A stretch of 64,000 nucleotides of DNA from NCBI GenBank assembly GCA_013289685.1, contig JABCZL010000002.1:372001-436000 (forward strand), read 5' to 3'. Shown in pieces: positions 1-7,669 of the stretch. Below the pieces are notes generated by a model. The model was not told the DNA's origin. It did not search any database and saw only the letters and a list, made by a program, of their open reading frames with translations. Every line of letters starts with the position of its first letter. The first letter of the stretch is position 1. The stretch comes from Acidobacteriota bacterium (GTDB lineage: Bacteria; Acidobacteriota; Terriglobia; Terriglobales; Acidobacteriaceae). The position numbers and the translations under genes were made by a program.

Positions 1-68
1 GGAATTTCGACCGAGATCTCGCGTTTGACGCCGTCTTTTTTCGCGTCGGCTGTTTCTGTGGGACTCAC
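1..68 (-). CDS. tig: Trigger factor N-terminus, partial (cut by window start)
   Basis: Reading leftward from a GTG at 68, the frame gives about 22 residues, MSPTETADAKKDGVKREISV followed by EIP, and runs off the window edge. A lysine/arginine-rich start followed by a REISVEIP-type beta strand resembles the opening of trigger factor, the ribosome-bound peptidyl-prolyl isomerase chaperone, in acidobacteria. An AAAGGG ribosome-binding sequence lies about 6 nt upstream of the GTG. The frame stays open for some 34 more codons upstream, so an earlier start is possible. The identification rests on a very short stretch and is inference; sequence left of position 1 would settle it. Confidence 0.45.
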   Translation of the reverse strand, partial: MSPTETADAKKDGVKREISVEI

Positions 69-306
69 GATTGCCCTTTCGGCTTGCCTACGAACGTCTT
101 CTTCCAAATCTTCCGGGAACGCATTCCGGAGGTCCTCGCGCCGAGGAACCGATCCTGTTCACATGCCGTTAATCTTGAGTGTAAAGACTAGGGAGAGCAG
201 CGTCAAACGCGAATCCCTCACCGCCCTTGTCGGGGCCTCGATGGGATATTCTAGGTTCCAATCTGGGACTAAATTACAGCGTTACACCACAACGCGGAGG
301 AGTTCC

Positions 307-624
307 ATGGGTGACTTCGAGAAGCTGATTGAGGCCGCGAAGCATGGCAACGTGCGCGTGCGTTGCGGCTCTTGCGCTGCTGGGAGTCGCCGTCTTCGTG
401 GTTTTCGTAATTCATCCGCGAGGATTTGAAGGACAAATCGGCTGGTTTCTCGATCTGCTGCCAGGACCGAATCGTCGGCGAAATCCTTGCGGACACGGCT
501 TCCAAGATCGTTCCTCGGGGGGAAAGAATTGTTTACTGGTGCTCAATTCTAAGTATCAGTTTCCTTTAATACTTTGCGCTAAGCTACGCTGCGATTAAGG
601 CCTATCGCCTGGTCATTCGCTCGT
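307..624 (+). pseudogene. Decayed small membrane protein gene (two frameshifts and a stop)
   Basis: A GGAGG ribosome-binding site precedes an ATG at 307 that opens MGDFEKLIEAAKHG. The plausible continuation is one frame over: a hydrophobic helix (ALALLGVAVFVVFVIHPRGF, then EGQIGWFLDLLPG) read from about 344. After a second shift near 473 the third piece reads DRIVGEILADTASKIVPRGE and continues through a TAA at about 568 to YFALSYAAIKAYRLVIRS, with a TGA at 622-624. The pieces together look like one small two-helix membrane protein of about 100 residues. No function is known to me. The three lesions suggest a dead gene, although sequencing error in one of them cannot be excluded. The segment from 344 alone could still be translated as a short peptide. 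Confidence 0.5.
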
Positions 625-679
625 GAAACGACGGTGCCCGGGGGCGGGGCCTCGAGCACCGCGACAGGTGGAGCAAGCG

Positions 680-1639
680 TTAGCAGATCCCCGCGGCGTG
701 GAAATCCTGGTTGGTCAGACCGCCGCCGAAGAAGAGCAGCTGCCGGACCTGGATTCCGCTGGTGTTGCTTGCCGGGCCGGGCGTGATCTCGACCGTGGCC
801 GGGGTGAAGGGAACGCTCTTGTTGGACGACCCGCGAGTGCCGATCATCGTGCAGCCGGTCAGGTTCAGGTCCGTGACGAAGAGGTAGTTGCCGGTCGAGC
901 TGTCGTACGAGCTGGTCAAATAGGCGCCGCGCTTGGCAAAGCCGTTGGCCATGCCGACCAGGATCTTGGTGCTGGCGGCATTGGGGCAGACGACCGCCAG
1001 GTGGAACGGGATCCCATCCGAAAGGCCGCCGCCCGGGTTCTTGGTCTCGATGTAGACGGAGTCGGCGGAGCCGCTGCCCGTGTAGACGCCGTTCGGGTTG
1101 AAGACGAGGGCGTTCCCGGGGTCACCGACGGTGGCGAGGTAAGCGCACCCCGCGACTGCGGAGGTGAAGGTGACATCGTATCGGCCGGTGCTCAGGTGGG
1201 TCAGCGCCGCGCCGGGCGATGAGCGGACCAGGTTGGCGGTGTAGCCAACGACGGCGAATTCCCAACCTGTCAGGCCGCACGCGACGGCGAGGTCGAAGGG
1301 CCCGTTGGTGAGGCCGCCACCCTGGTTCTTGGTCTCCAGGTACACGCCGTCGCTGCTCAGGTGGCCGCCGGCGGTGAAGCTCTGGAGGGCCTGCGAGTAG
1401 GCGTTTTGCGTGGTCGAGACGTAGGCGCAGCTGCTCACGTCTGAGGTGAAGGTCACCTCGTACTGCCCTGTGCCGATGTGGGTTACAGAGGAGACGCCGT
1501 TGCCGTTCACCAACGTGCCGTCTGCCGCCACTGAGGCGAACAAGTTCGGGGAGGCTGCCCAGGCGGTCGGCGGCACCAGCGCCGCGGACAGCATGAGCGC
1601 TATCCCGAACAAAATGGTCGGAATCGTAAGAGTCTTCAT
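680..1639 (-). CDS. Secreted protein of three internal repeats with paired cysteines
   Basis: This is a 319-residue protein with a clear signal peptide (hydrophobic stretch about 8-25, ending ...PTAWAAS). The mature part consists of three similar units of about 90-100 residues. The first two carry a G-x-Y-x-V-T-F-T-S core, a cysteine, then Y-(L/I)-E-T-K-N-x-G-G-G-L and a second cysteine near the end of the unit. The third is more divergent but keeps the two cysteines and the GGGL. The pattern predicts a periplasmic or extracellular beta-rich repeat protein with one disulfide per unit. Translation starts at an ATG 6 nt after a strong AAGGAGG. I do not recognise a named family. A duplicated sequence block lies just upstream (see 1658-1885). 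Confidence 0.85.
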   Translation of the reverse strand: MKTLTIPTILFGIALMLSAALVPPTAWAASPNLFASVAADGTLVNGNGVSSVTHIGTGQYEVTFTSDVSSCAYVSTTQNAYSQALQSFTAGGHLSSDGVYLETKNQGGGLTNGPFDLAVACGLTGWEFAVVGYTANLVRSSPGAALTHLSTGRYDVTFTSAVAGCAYLATVGDPGNALVFNPNGVYTGSGSADSVYIETKNPGGGLSDGIPFHLAVVCPNAASTKILVGMANGFAKRGAYLTSSYDSSTGNYLFVTDLNLTGCTMIGTRGSSNKSVPFTPATVEITPGPASNTSGIQVRQLLFFGGGLTNQDFHAAGIC

Positions 1640-2228
1640 AGTGATCCTCCTTCAAAGGAATCGGGATTTACCTTTCGTTGGTCCCTTGGTGGTTACCAAC
1701 AGGTCCCACCCGCGTCGTCCGAGCCGCCTCACCGTTTCATTACTGAACTCCCCAAAAAGGCGGTTCTACTCTCATATTCGGAAAAATTCGGCAAAGTGGC
1801 TCACGGCTGCTGCACGAATCTTCGGAATTGAATTCTTGGTGTTTCCCCGAATCGGGATTTACTTTCGTTGGTCGCTTGGTGGTTAGCGTTCGGCGAAAAC
1901 AACAAGCATTTGTTTACCAATTCAGAGCGTGGGCTCGGCTTCTACATGGAAGCGGCAGTGGCAAAAGAGTTTGTCACTACCTATGCCAAAAACTATGGCC
2001 TCGACGTACCGGGTTTTGTGCTCGGCGGGGCTAACCGTTTGGATAGCAGGGAAAAAACGGATAGCCTCTCACTCGTGAACGGGCCTGCATAAGGCCTCGA
2101 TGGAAGTTGCACTCGATCAACTTGAAGTCGCACGCTAGTTGGCGACAAATTGCCTTAGGCCCCGATTTCGTCAAATGACAAGTAGTCGTCGCGTAGAATG
2201 TTTGAGGTTCCGGCATTAGCGAGGAGAC
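1640..2228. other. Intergenic region between divergent genes
   Basis: This 589-nt gap holds the leader of the secreted repeat protein (reading left) and that of the VOC protein (reading right). It contains the two copies of a 37/38-nt direct repeat listed separately. An open frame of 74 codons from a TTG at 1868 to 2092 on the plus strand reads plausibly (for example FGENNKHLFTNSERGLGFYM) but has no ribosome-binding site, begins inside the second repeat and matches nothing I know. It may be a gene remnant, and I do not call it a gene. Confidence 0.5.
1658..1885. repeat. Direct repeat pair of 37-38 nt (1658-1695 and 1849-1885)
   Basis: Both copies begin GAATCGGGATTTAC and end TTGGTGGTTA. They differ by one inserted C and one substitution and lie 191 nt apart in the same orientation. 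The left copy sits in the leader of the minus-strand gene starting at 1639, immediately before its ribosome-binding site; the right copy has no gene attached. This fits a partial duplication of that gene's 5' region, or two copies of a small cis-acting element. Confidence 0.75.
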
Positions 2229-2690
2229 ATGCATCGAGAGGACCAGTTCATTCCCGAATTGATCGTGCGCAACGCGCCTGCCGCGCTAGATTTTTACAAA
2301 ACGGTCTTTGGCGCCGAAGAAGTACACCGAATGCTTAAGCCGGGCACCGAAAAAATCATGCACGGCGAATTGATTTTGGAGGGACACAAGTTCTTCGTGT
2401 GCGATGAGTTCCCTGCGAGCGAAGGTGGAACTTGCAAGTCGCCAGAAACCCTTGGGGGCACAGGTGTGCGCATCACTTTGCTTGTGGACGACGCGGATCG
2501 GATTGTGGAGCGTGCAGTCACTGCGGGGGCCCGTGTGAGCATGCCTGTGCAGGACATGTTCTGGGGAGGACGTTATGGAAAGATCGTCGATCCTTTCGGC
2601 CACGAGTGGGGAATCAACCAACAGGTCAAAGAGCAGAGTCCCGAAGAGACTCAGGTCGCGGCCGACGAATTCTTAGCGAAACGAAAATGA
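2229..2690 (+). CDS. VOC family (glyoxalase/PhnB-like) protein
   Basis: This 153-residue protein belongs to the vicinal-oxygen-chelate fold, PhnB/YdeN-like branch. It opens with the typical FIPELIVRNAPAALDFYKTVFGAEE and closes with DMFWGGRYGKIVDPFGHEWG, where the glutamate and histidines of such proteins usually sit. These are cytosolic, often metal-binding proteins whose substrates vary (glyoxalase, dioxygenase or resistance roles), so no substrate can be assigned. A GAGGAG ribosome-binding site lies just before the ATG. It stands alone, convergent with the PLP enzyme downstream. Confidence 0.85.
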   Translation: MHREDQFIPELIVRNAPAALDFYKTVFGAEEVHRMLKPGTEKIMHGELILEGHKFFVCDEFPASEGGTCKSPETLGGTGVRITLLVDDADRIVERAVTAGARVSMPVQDMFWGGRYGKIVDPFGHEWGINQQVKEQSPEETQVAADEFLAKRK

Positions 2691-2774
2691 CGCGCTCTGC
2701 CCGGCGTTGGCTGCGTGACGGTGTCGTAACTGTTACAAAATTGCCATTTCGCTCGTTGACCGGAGTTTTGAGTG

Positions 2775-4088
2775 TCAGGACTTTTTCGTGAGGGCCGCGC
2801 GAATGCGCTGGCCCACGATCGCATCTTCGCCGGGCTGGAGCATCCACACCCCAACCACGAGCGTGTTGGCATCCGCCGGGATGCCCTGGTTGGGTTTTTG
2901 GCCGGTGTTCGGGTTTAGTTCAATCGAAGGCGTTGCCTTGCGCAGGGCGTCGACGATCTGGCCAGTGGTGACGCCAGTGACCGCCGGGTCGAAGCGTACT
3001 AGAAGATGTGGAACATGGTTGGCGATCCTCGGGACTACCGTCTCCGTCCTGACCGAAGGGATGCCCTTCACGGCACTGGCGATGAGATCGACCCGCTTCT
3101 GGTAGTCGCCTTGCATCGACTCTTCCGTGTGCGTCAGAACCCAGTCAACCGCCGCAACCATCCCAACGATCTGTTCCTTCGCCACCTTCATGCCGCGGCC
3201 GATTCCGTCTCCCGGATTGTTGTTCGCATGGGCCAGGTCCGTCAGGATCTTCCGGCCCAGCAGCAGGCCCGCGTTTTGTGGACCGCGCATTCCCTTGCCC
3301 CCGGAAAACGCTACAAGGTCGAAGCCCATGCCGGTGTACTTCCATAAATTCGAGATCGGAGGCATGTCGGCGGCGGCGTCCAGATGGCACGGAATCTTGT
3401 ACTCGTGCGCCACCCGCAGCCACTCTTCCCGGCCGATCTGCGCGCTGCCGGCGATCCCATCCTCATCTTCCGCAGCGTTGAAAAAATTCGTCATCGCCGC
3501 GTTGCCTGCGGCGCACGCGCGTTTATAGTCGTCGAGCGTGACCACTTCGGTGACCCGCGCCCCGCAGAGATACATGGCACGGTCATACTCATAGCGGTGC
3601 GCCTGCTGCACGATGACCTGATTCTTCATGCCGTCAATCGCCTGCGGCATGTCCACAATATTCAGGTTGTTGGCATACTGCAGGCAGGCGGCGGTCGCGA
3701 GGCTGATGGCTCCCGAGGCTCCCGAAGTAACGACCGCCCCCTCGCACTTGAGGCGACGCGCGATGTACTCCCCTGCCTTCTGCTGCAGATCGTGCAGACG
3801 CACCGGATGAAGCGCGGCCTTCTGCACCGCCGCTAGAACCTCCGGGGGCATGCAGGCAGCGGTTAGCGTGGTGTAGGTGCCGGCAGCGTTGACAATCGTC
3901 GGGACACCAAGCTTCGCATAATAATCCTCACCATCGAACGAGGCCGACGGCGATGCCATCGACGAGGAAAGAGTCTTGGCGGAGGAGACCAGAGGCGCCG
4001 CGCCCAGCGCCGCGGCCAGCGAGCTGGCCCAGCGAAAGAAGCGGCGGCGGGAGAGAGAGCCTGCTTGAGATTCAGTCGATACTGACAT
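2775..4088 (-). CDS. Tat-exported SelA-fold PLP-dependent enzyme
   Basis: This 437-residue protein of the SelA-like branch of fold-type I PLP enzymes has the motif FSGGKGMRGPQNAG (Lys265 as the probable PLP lysine) and an HLDAAAD cofactor-binding aspartate near 238. Its N-terminus carries a twin-arginine signal (SRRRFFRW followed by a hydrophobic alanine-rich stretch to about 37), so a folded, cofactor-loaded enzyme would be exported. Soluble relatives include D-glucosaminate-6-phosphate ammonia-lyase-like proteins and SelA itself. It lacks the SelA N-terminal tRNA-binding region, so it is unlikely to make selenocysteinyl-tRNA. The start at 4088 is set by AAGGAG 8 nt upstream; the open frame extends further but without support. 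The substrate is unknown. Confidence 0.85.
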   Translation of the reverse strand: MSVSTESQAGSLSRRRFFRWASSLAAALGAAPLVSSAKTLSSSMASPSASFDGEDYYAKLGVPTIVNAAGTYTTLTAACMPPEVLAAVQKAALHPVRLHDLQQKAGEYIARRLKCEGAVVTSGASGAISLATAACLQYANNLNIVDMPQAIDGMKNQVIVQQAHRYEYDRAMYLCGARVTEVVTLDDYKRACAAGNAAMTNFFNAAEDEDGIAGSAQIGREEWLRVAHEYKIPCHLDAAADMPPISNLWKYTGMGFDLVAFSGGKGMRGPQNAGLLLGRKILTDLAHANNNPGDGIGRGMKVAKEQIVGMVAAVDWVLTHTEESMQGDYQKRVDLIASAVKGIPSVRTETVVPRIANHVPHLLVRFDPAVTGVTTGQIVDALRKATPSIELNPNTGQKPNQGIPADANTLVVGVWMLQPGEDAIVGQRIRAALTKKS

Positions 4089-4391
4089 GGTGGTCGCTCC
4101 TTGATGTCCCGAAACTAGCGGACAGAAACAATGTATATCGCGCCGCCGCCCTCCGGCCAAGCGAAAGGGCGGAAGTCCATGGGGAGAGAAATTTTTCCGT
4201 CGCTGCACGCGTACCCCGAAAACGCGAACTGGCATTATAATTTCCGGCGCGCATCACGTTCCTGCGATAGCAGGCGTCAGGTGTCTCAAAGATCGTCTCA
4301 ATTATTTAGATCAGCCTCGTTACGATCATCCGGGACGTTCCCGGGGATTGGGGCGGGCGGGCAGCCGCCGGGCGGGAAAGGAAATCTGGCC

Positions 4392-4604
4392 GTGTTAGCG
4401 ACGAGGAAATTTGGCATCACCTGCCCGGTTTGCAAACGTTTCTGCAGCCTCGGCTACATTGAAATTGAGGAGAAGGCCTCGGTCGGAGAGCTGCGCGCCA
4501 AACTGCTGCATGAAGGATGGAAGGGGGAATGGGCCCGCTGTGATGACATGAAGTGTGAGGGCCAAATATTTTGTCCCTGGAACTTGGCGGTCTTTCCCCG
4601 TTAA
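4392..4604 (+). CDS. Small cysteine-rich protein (hypothetical)
   Basis: A 70-residue protein starts at a GTG preceded by GGAAAGGAAAT. It contains a CPVCKRFC motif near residues 11-18 and a CDDMKC motif near 51-56, four to five cysteines that could bind one zinc or form disulfides. A helix-like segment (EEKASVGELRAKLLHEGWKG) lies between them. There is no signal peptide. I do not recognise the family. The spacing of cysteines and the ribosome-binding site make it more likely real than chance, but nothing shows its role. Confidence 0.5.
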   Translation: MLATRKFGITCPVCKRFCSLGYIEIEEKASVGELRAKLLHEGWKGEWARCDDMKCEGQIFCPWNLAVFPR

Positions 4605-4705
4605 GCCGCTGCCAGGTCAAGGTTAGGCTAGAATCCGGCGCGGCCTTTCCGCGGATTCTTCAAACCTGCGTTTATGGCCGGCCGCTCTCATGACTGGCTG
4701 CTTTC

Positions 4706-5395
4706 ATGACTAGGACCTGGCTTACCGTTCTCAACCGCGAGGTCGTCGCCTGCACCCGCTGCCCGCGCCTGGTCGCGTATCGCGAGGAAGTCGCGCGGCT
4801 GAAACGTCGCGCCTATCTGAGCTGGGATTACTGGGGCAAGCCTGTGCCCGGCTTCGGCGATCCTGACGCGCGCGTCCTCATTATGGGCTTGGCTCCCGGG
4901 GCCCACGGCTCGAACCGCACGGGACGGCCCTTCACGGGCGACGCCTCGGGCAACTTCATGTATCCCATCTTGTATGACACAGGATTTGCCAGCCAGCCCA
5001 CGGCGATTGACCGCAACGACGGGATGAAACTAAAGGATCTCTACATTACGGCCGCCGTTCGGTGTGCTCCGCCCGACAACAAGCCGCTGCCGCAGGAACT
5101 CGCCGCGTGCTCGACTTTTCTGGATCGCGAGCTGGCAGGATTAAAGAATGTGAAGGTCGTGGTCGCCCTGGGGAAGATCGGGTTCGAGGCTTACCTGAAT
5201 TACTTGAAGCGACGCGGCCTGATCACCAGCAAGAAAGCCTATGTCTTCAAACATGGCGCCAGTTACCAGATGCCCGACGGTAATGTGTTACTCGGGTCGT
5301 ACCATCCCTCGAACCAGAACACCCAGACGGGGAAGCTGACGCGAAAAATGTTTATGGAAATCTTTCAAGAGGCGGCAAGAATTGCCGATAGATAG
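4706..5395 (+). CDS. Type 5 uracil-DNA glycosylase (UdgB family)
   Basis: This 229-residue protein belongs to the iron-sulfur UDG superfamily. Cys16 and Cys19 (CTRCP), Cys120 and Cys135 are placed as the 4Fe-4S ligands. Motif 1 is GLAPGAHGSNRTGRPF (residues 61-76), where the alanine/glycine in place of a catalytic Asp or Asn is typical of family 5. Motif 2 is HPSNQNTQTGK (from His200). Family members excise uracil, hypoxanthine and related deaminated bases from DNA in base-excision repair. Length is normal for the family. It is transcribed alone and followed by two large palindromes. Confidence 0.92.
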   Translation: MTRTWLTVLNREVVACTRCPRLVAYREEVARLKRRAYLSWDYWGKPVPGFGDPDARVLIMGLAPGAHGSNRTGRPFTGDASGNFMYPILYDTGFASQPTAIDRNDGMKLKDLYITAAVRCAPPDNKPLPQELAACSTFLDRELAGLKNVKVVVALGKIGFEAYLNYLKRRGLITSKKAYVFKHGASYQMPDGNVLLGSYHPSNQNTQTGKLTRKMFMEIFQEAARIADR

Positions 5396-5400
5396 TTTGA

Positions 5401-5482
5401 GGCGCCGCTCGTGCCGGATCGCTCACCCTTCCCCGCTCGGGGTATAGCCCAAAAGGCTGGGTTTACGATCCGGAGCGGCGCC
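5401..5482. repeat. 82-nt imperfect palindrome
   Basis: The outer arms GGCGCCGCT and AGCGGCGCC pair exactly, and the inner arms CCGGATCG and CGATCCGG also pair. The centre is a GC-rich stretch with its own short complementary pieces (AGCCC / GGGCT-like). It lies 5 nt after the uracil-DNA glycosylase stop and could act as a transcription barrier or a dispersed REP-like element. There is no T-tract. Confidence 0.7.
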
Positions 5483-5493
5483 ACTCTGACTTA

Positions 5494-5604
5494 TGTGGGG
5501 CGGACACTCCTGTCCGCCGCTTTTGAAGTTGGTTTTGTTCTTGCATTTGGGGCACAAATTCAAAACCAAAGTCGAAAGCGGCGGACAGGAGTGTCCGCCC
5601 CACA
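5494..5604. repeat. Dispersed palindromic element, copy 1 (TGTGGGGCGGACACTCC family)
   Basis: This 111-nt hairpin has about 29-nt near-perfect arms, TGTGGGGCGGACACTCCTGT and onward, against their reverse complement at 5575-5604. An AT-richer centre also pairs partly (GGTTTTG / CAAAACC). A second copy lies at 7552-7663. It sits between convergent genes just after the stop of the 5609-6175 gene. Confidence 0.85.
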
Positions 5605-5608
5605 ACAC

Positions 5609-6175
5609 CTAGCGCAGTTTGGTCACCGTCACTTCGAGTTGGAACTGACGCTTGGAGCTGGGATCATCCGCGCTGCCGATCACGATCGGTTTCCCGACCA
5701 CCAGCAAGGTGTCGCCGCTGAGCTTGATTTGCCGGACCACCGGTGCCGATATTCCGGCGTGTTCGCCGGCGTCCACATCCAGGTTGCTGACATCGCCCTT
5801 GACCACCAGCATCAAATCGTCCCCGTGCTCTCGCAGTTGAGCCCAGATATTGGTTCCGACATCCAGGTATTGAAAAGCGGGCACAGGGTCGCCGTGGCTG
5901 GCCGGCGTAACGCTGACAGCCACCGGAACTCGCGTCCCGATCTTGATCTCGTCCGAGTTACTGGCCGTCAGGCTCATGGAGTAACGCCGGGTATTCACGA
6001 TCTTTCCGTCCAGGATCTCGTTGAAGGAGAAATCCAGACGATAGGGCTCGATGGGTTTCACTTTGGCCGGCGCGGAGTTGCTTTCTTTGGACGCCTCCTG
6101 GGCTTGTGCGGACTTCGGCGCGAGCCAAAGCCCTACTGACATTACCGTGATCAGAACTGCAATTGTTTTTCGCAT
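5609..6175 (-). CDS. Secreted protein, third gene of a sigma/anti-sigma operon
   Basis: This protein of about 188 residues has a signal peptide (MRKTIAVLITVMSVGLWLAP...AQA). The mature part is predicted mostly beta (RLDFSFNEILDGKIVNTRRY, a repeated V-x-V pattern, ending QFQLEVTVTKLR). I do not recognise a named family. An in-frame ATG five codons earlier (6190) overlaps the end of the preceding gene; the ATG at 6175 is preferred because it begins a normal signal peptide and follows GGTGAGG. It lies immediately downstream of the anti-sigma gene, so it is likely co-transcribed and may be the product under control of, or sensed by, the sigma system. Confidence 0.8.
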   Translation of the reverse strand: MRKTIAVLITVMSVGLWLAPKSAQAQEASKESNSAPAKVKPIEPYRLDFSFNEILDGKIVNTRRYSMSLTASNSDEIKIGTRVPVAVSVTPASHGDPVPAFQYLDVGTNIWAQLREHGDDLMLVVKGDVSNLDVDAGEHAGISAPVVRQIKLSGDTLLVVGKPIVIGSADDPSSKRQFQLEVTVTKLR

Positions 6176-6186
6176 GAATAGGTGCC

Positions 6187-6825
6187 TCACCTTTCTGGTT
6201 GGTCGGAATCGTAACCCTCGATTTCAGAGCCTGCGTCTTTCATCTGCTGCCGAACCTCTTTCTGGTACTGCTCTTGCGCTTGCGCGATCAGCGTCGCCTC
6301 CTGCGGGAAGTCGCTGACGTACCTTCTGATAGCCAGATCCTGCTCGCTGGGCGGCTGGGGCGAGGGAAACTGATCAAGCTTGGGAGCCGCCGAAGCCACG
6401 ACAGCGGGATTCGTCCGTGGCGCGGTGATTTTTCGGGGCGCGTTTGGCGCCGGAGGCCGAACTTGGTTGCTTCCGCCATTGGACTCAGCCTGCGTTGCCT
6501 GCTCTTTAGTTCCTTGTGTCGCAGTCGACGGATGACTCGCGATTACCGGGTGCGAGGGCTTGCCTGATCTCCAGGCCAGGGCCAACGTTACAACGACCAC
6601 GGCCGCCACCGCGGCGATCACACTCCAGCGCCACCAGGCGCGATCTGGAACGCGGGTCCCCTCGGCTCGGAGGTTGGCGAGGATCCGTTCTTCCAGGCCT
6701 GCCCGCGGTTCGACCGCCGCATACTTCGCTAGCGCGGCATCCAAATCGCGATCGAAATCCCGACCTATCGCGTCGTTCTCCTGCTGACTAGCCGCGTCAA
6801 CCCGATTTTGATCCTTGTCTGCCAT
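6187..6825 (-). CDS. Single-pass membrane anti-sigma-factor-like protein
   Basis: This 212-residue protein has an acidic N-terminal cytoplasmic part (residues 1-65, ...DFDRDLDAALAKYAAVEPRAGLEERILANLRAE), one membrane helix (about 72-90, WSVIAAVAAVVVVTLALAW), a proline/alanine/threonine-rich linker and a C-terminal helical part (QEATLIAQAQEQYQKEVRQQMKDAG). The layout, and its start 8 nt after the stop of an ECF sigma gene, indicate an anti-sigma factor that holds the sigma factor at the inner membrane. A classical HxxxCxxC zinc motif is absent, so it belongs to a non-ZAS type. The role rests on context and topology. Confidence 0.75.
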   Translation of the reverse strand: MADKDQNRVDAASQQENDAIGRDFDRDLDAALAKYAAVEPRAGLEERILANLRAEGTRVPDRAWWRWSVIAAVAAVVVVTLALAWRSGKPSHPVIASHPSTATQGTKEQATQAESNGGSNQVRPPAPNAPRKITAPRTNPAVVASAAPKLDQFPSPQPPSEQDLAIRRYVSDFPQEATLIAQAQEQYQKEVRQQMKDAGSEIEGYDSDQPER

Positions 6826-6833
6826 GGTCCCCT

Positions 6834-7463
6834 CTACTTCGTTCCCAATAGTCCGGCCAGCTTCTCGCGCAGAATCTGCCGCGCCCGGAAAATTCGCGAC
6901 CGCACCGCCGCTTCGTTGATCCCCAGAGTCGCGCCGACCTCTCGGGGCGACATCTCTTCGATCGTCGACAGGATCAGTGGCTGGCGCAGCTTTTCTGGGA
7001 GGGCAGCAATCATCCGCTCCAGGGCCGCGCTGACCTGAGTGCTGTGTAGGGTCTGATCCGCGGGTATGTCGGAAGAAGCCACCTCCGCAATCGGCTTCTC
7101 GGGATCTTCCAGGGCAAGCTCGTGCGTGCGTCCCCGCTGCCGGACGCGGTCGACGGCTACGCGCCATGCGATCCTGGCCAGCCACGTCTTCGGATCTTCC
7201 ACCGCCCCGAGCTTCGAGCTGTAGCGCAGCACCCGCATAAAGGTTTCCTGCGTGGCATCTTCGGCGTCGTGGTGGCGGCGGAGCACCGCGTAGGCGATGC
7301 GGTAGACCAGTCGGGAATGTTGGTGGACAAGCGCTTCGAGCACCTCGTTGGTCCGCTCAACACGACTGCGCTCGTCTTCAATGCGCTCGCCTCCACTGGG
7401 CTCAATCGTTGCCACGCCGCTCAGGATCGCCTCTCCCGCCACCACTCGTTTGCCCTCAGTCAT
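6834..7463 (-). CDS. RNA polymerase ECF-type sigma-70 factor
   Basis: This 209-residue protein shows region 2 (LVHQHSRLVYRIAYAVLRRH, then DAEDATQETFMRVLRY), where the DAEDATQ core binds polymerase and the -10 element. Region 4 follows (LPEKLRQPLILSTIEEMSPR and EVGATLGINEAAVRSRIFRA), a helix-turn-helix for the -35 element. About 45 extra residues precede region 2. It is the first gene of a three-gene minus-strand operon with its probable anti-sigma factor. The stimulus is unknown. Confidence 0.92.
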   Translation of the reverse strand: MTEGKRVVAGEAILSGVATIEPSGGERIEDERSRVERTNEVLEALVHQHSRLVYRIAYAVLRRHHDAEDATQETFMRVLRYSSKLGAVEDPKTWLARIAWRVAVDRVRQRGRTHELALEDPEKPIAEVASSDIPADQTLHSTQVSAALERMIAALPEKLRQPLILSTIEEMSPREVGATLGINEAAVRSRIFRARQILREKLAGLLGTK

Positions 7464-7551
7464 GAAGACCGCCCAGAAGCCGGTTTTGTTCAGGATTTCT
7501 TCGGCAGAACGTGAGGGAGAGGCTTACTTGCGAAGGGTTATGCGGGACGCC

Positions 7552-7663
7552 TGTGGGGCGGACACTCCTGTCCGCCGCTCTTGAAGTTGGGGCGTTTTTG
7601 CAGCTCAGCAGCAATAAATCAAAATCAAAGTCAAAAGCGGCGGACAGGAGTGTCCGCCCCACA
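7552..7663. repeat. Dispersed palindromic element, copy 2 (TGTGGGGCGGACACTCC family)
   Basis: The arms are the same as in the copy at 5494-5604 (TGTGGGGCGGACACTCCTGT and its complement GACAGGAGTGTCCGCCCCAC), with a different central spacer. It lies between the start of the sigma gene and the stop of murB, 6 nt from the latter. Conserved arms with a divergent centre suggest selection for the hairpin or spread as a non-autonomous element. Confidence 0.85.
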
Positions 7664-7669
7664 TTGACC

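Noticed and set aside
307..624. Selenocysteine or recoding in the small membrane-protein gene
   Set aside because: The in-frame stop is TAA, not TGA, and two frameshifts are also needed, so decay is the simpler explanation.
1658..1885. Known riboswitch (cyclic-di-GMP or similar) in the duplicated leader block
   Set aside because: I could not fit it to the core of any riboswitch I know; only the duplication is certain.
2775..4088. Reading the SelA-fold gene as the selenocysteine synthase that would serve the TGA peroxiredoxin
   Set aside because: It has a twin-arginine export signal and lacks the N-terminal tRNA-binding region of SelA. It cannot be used as evidence for Sec decoding.
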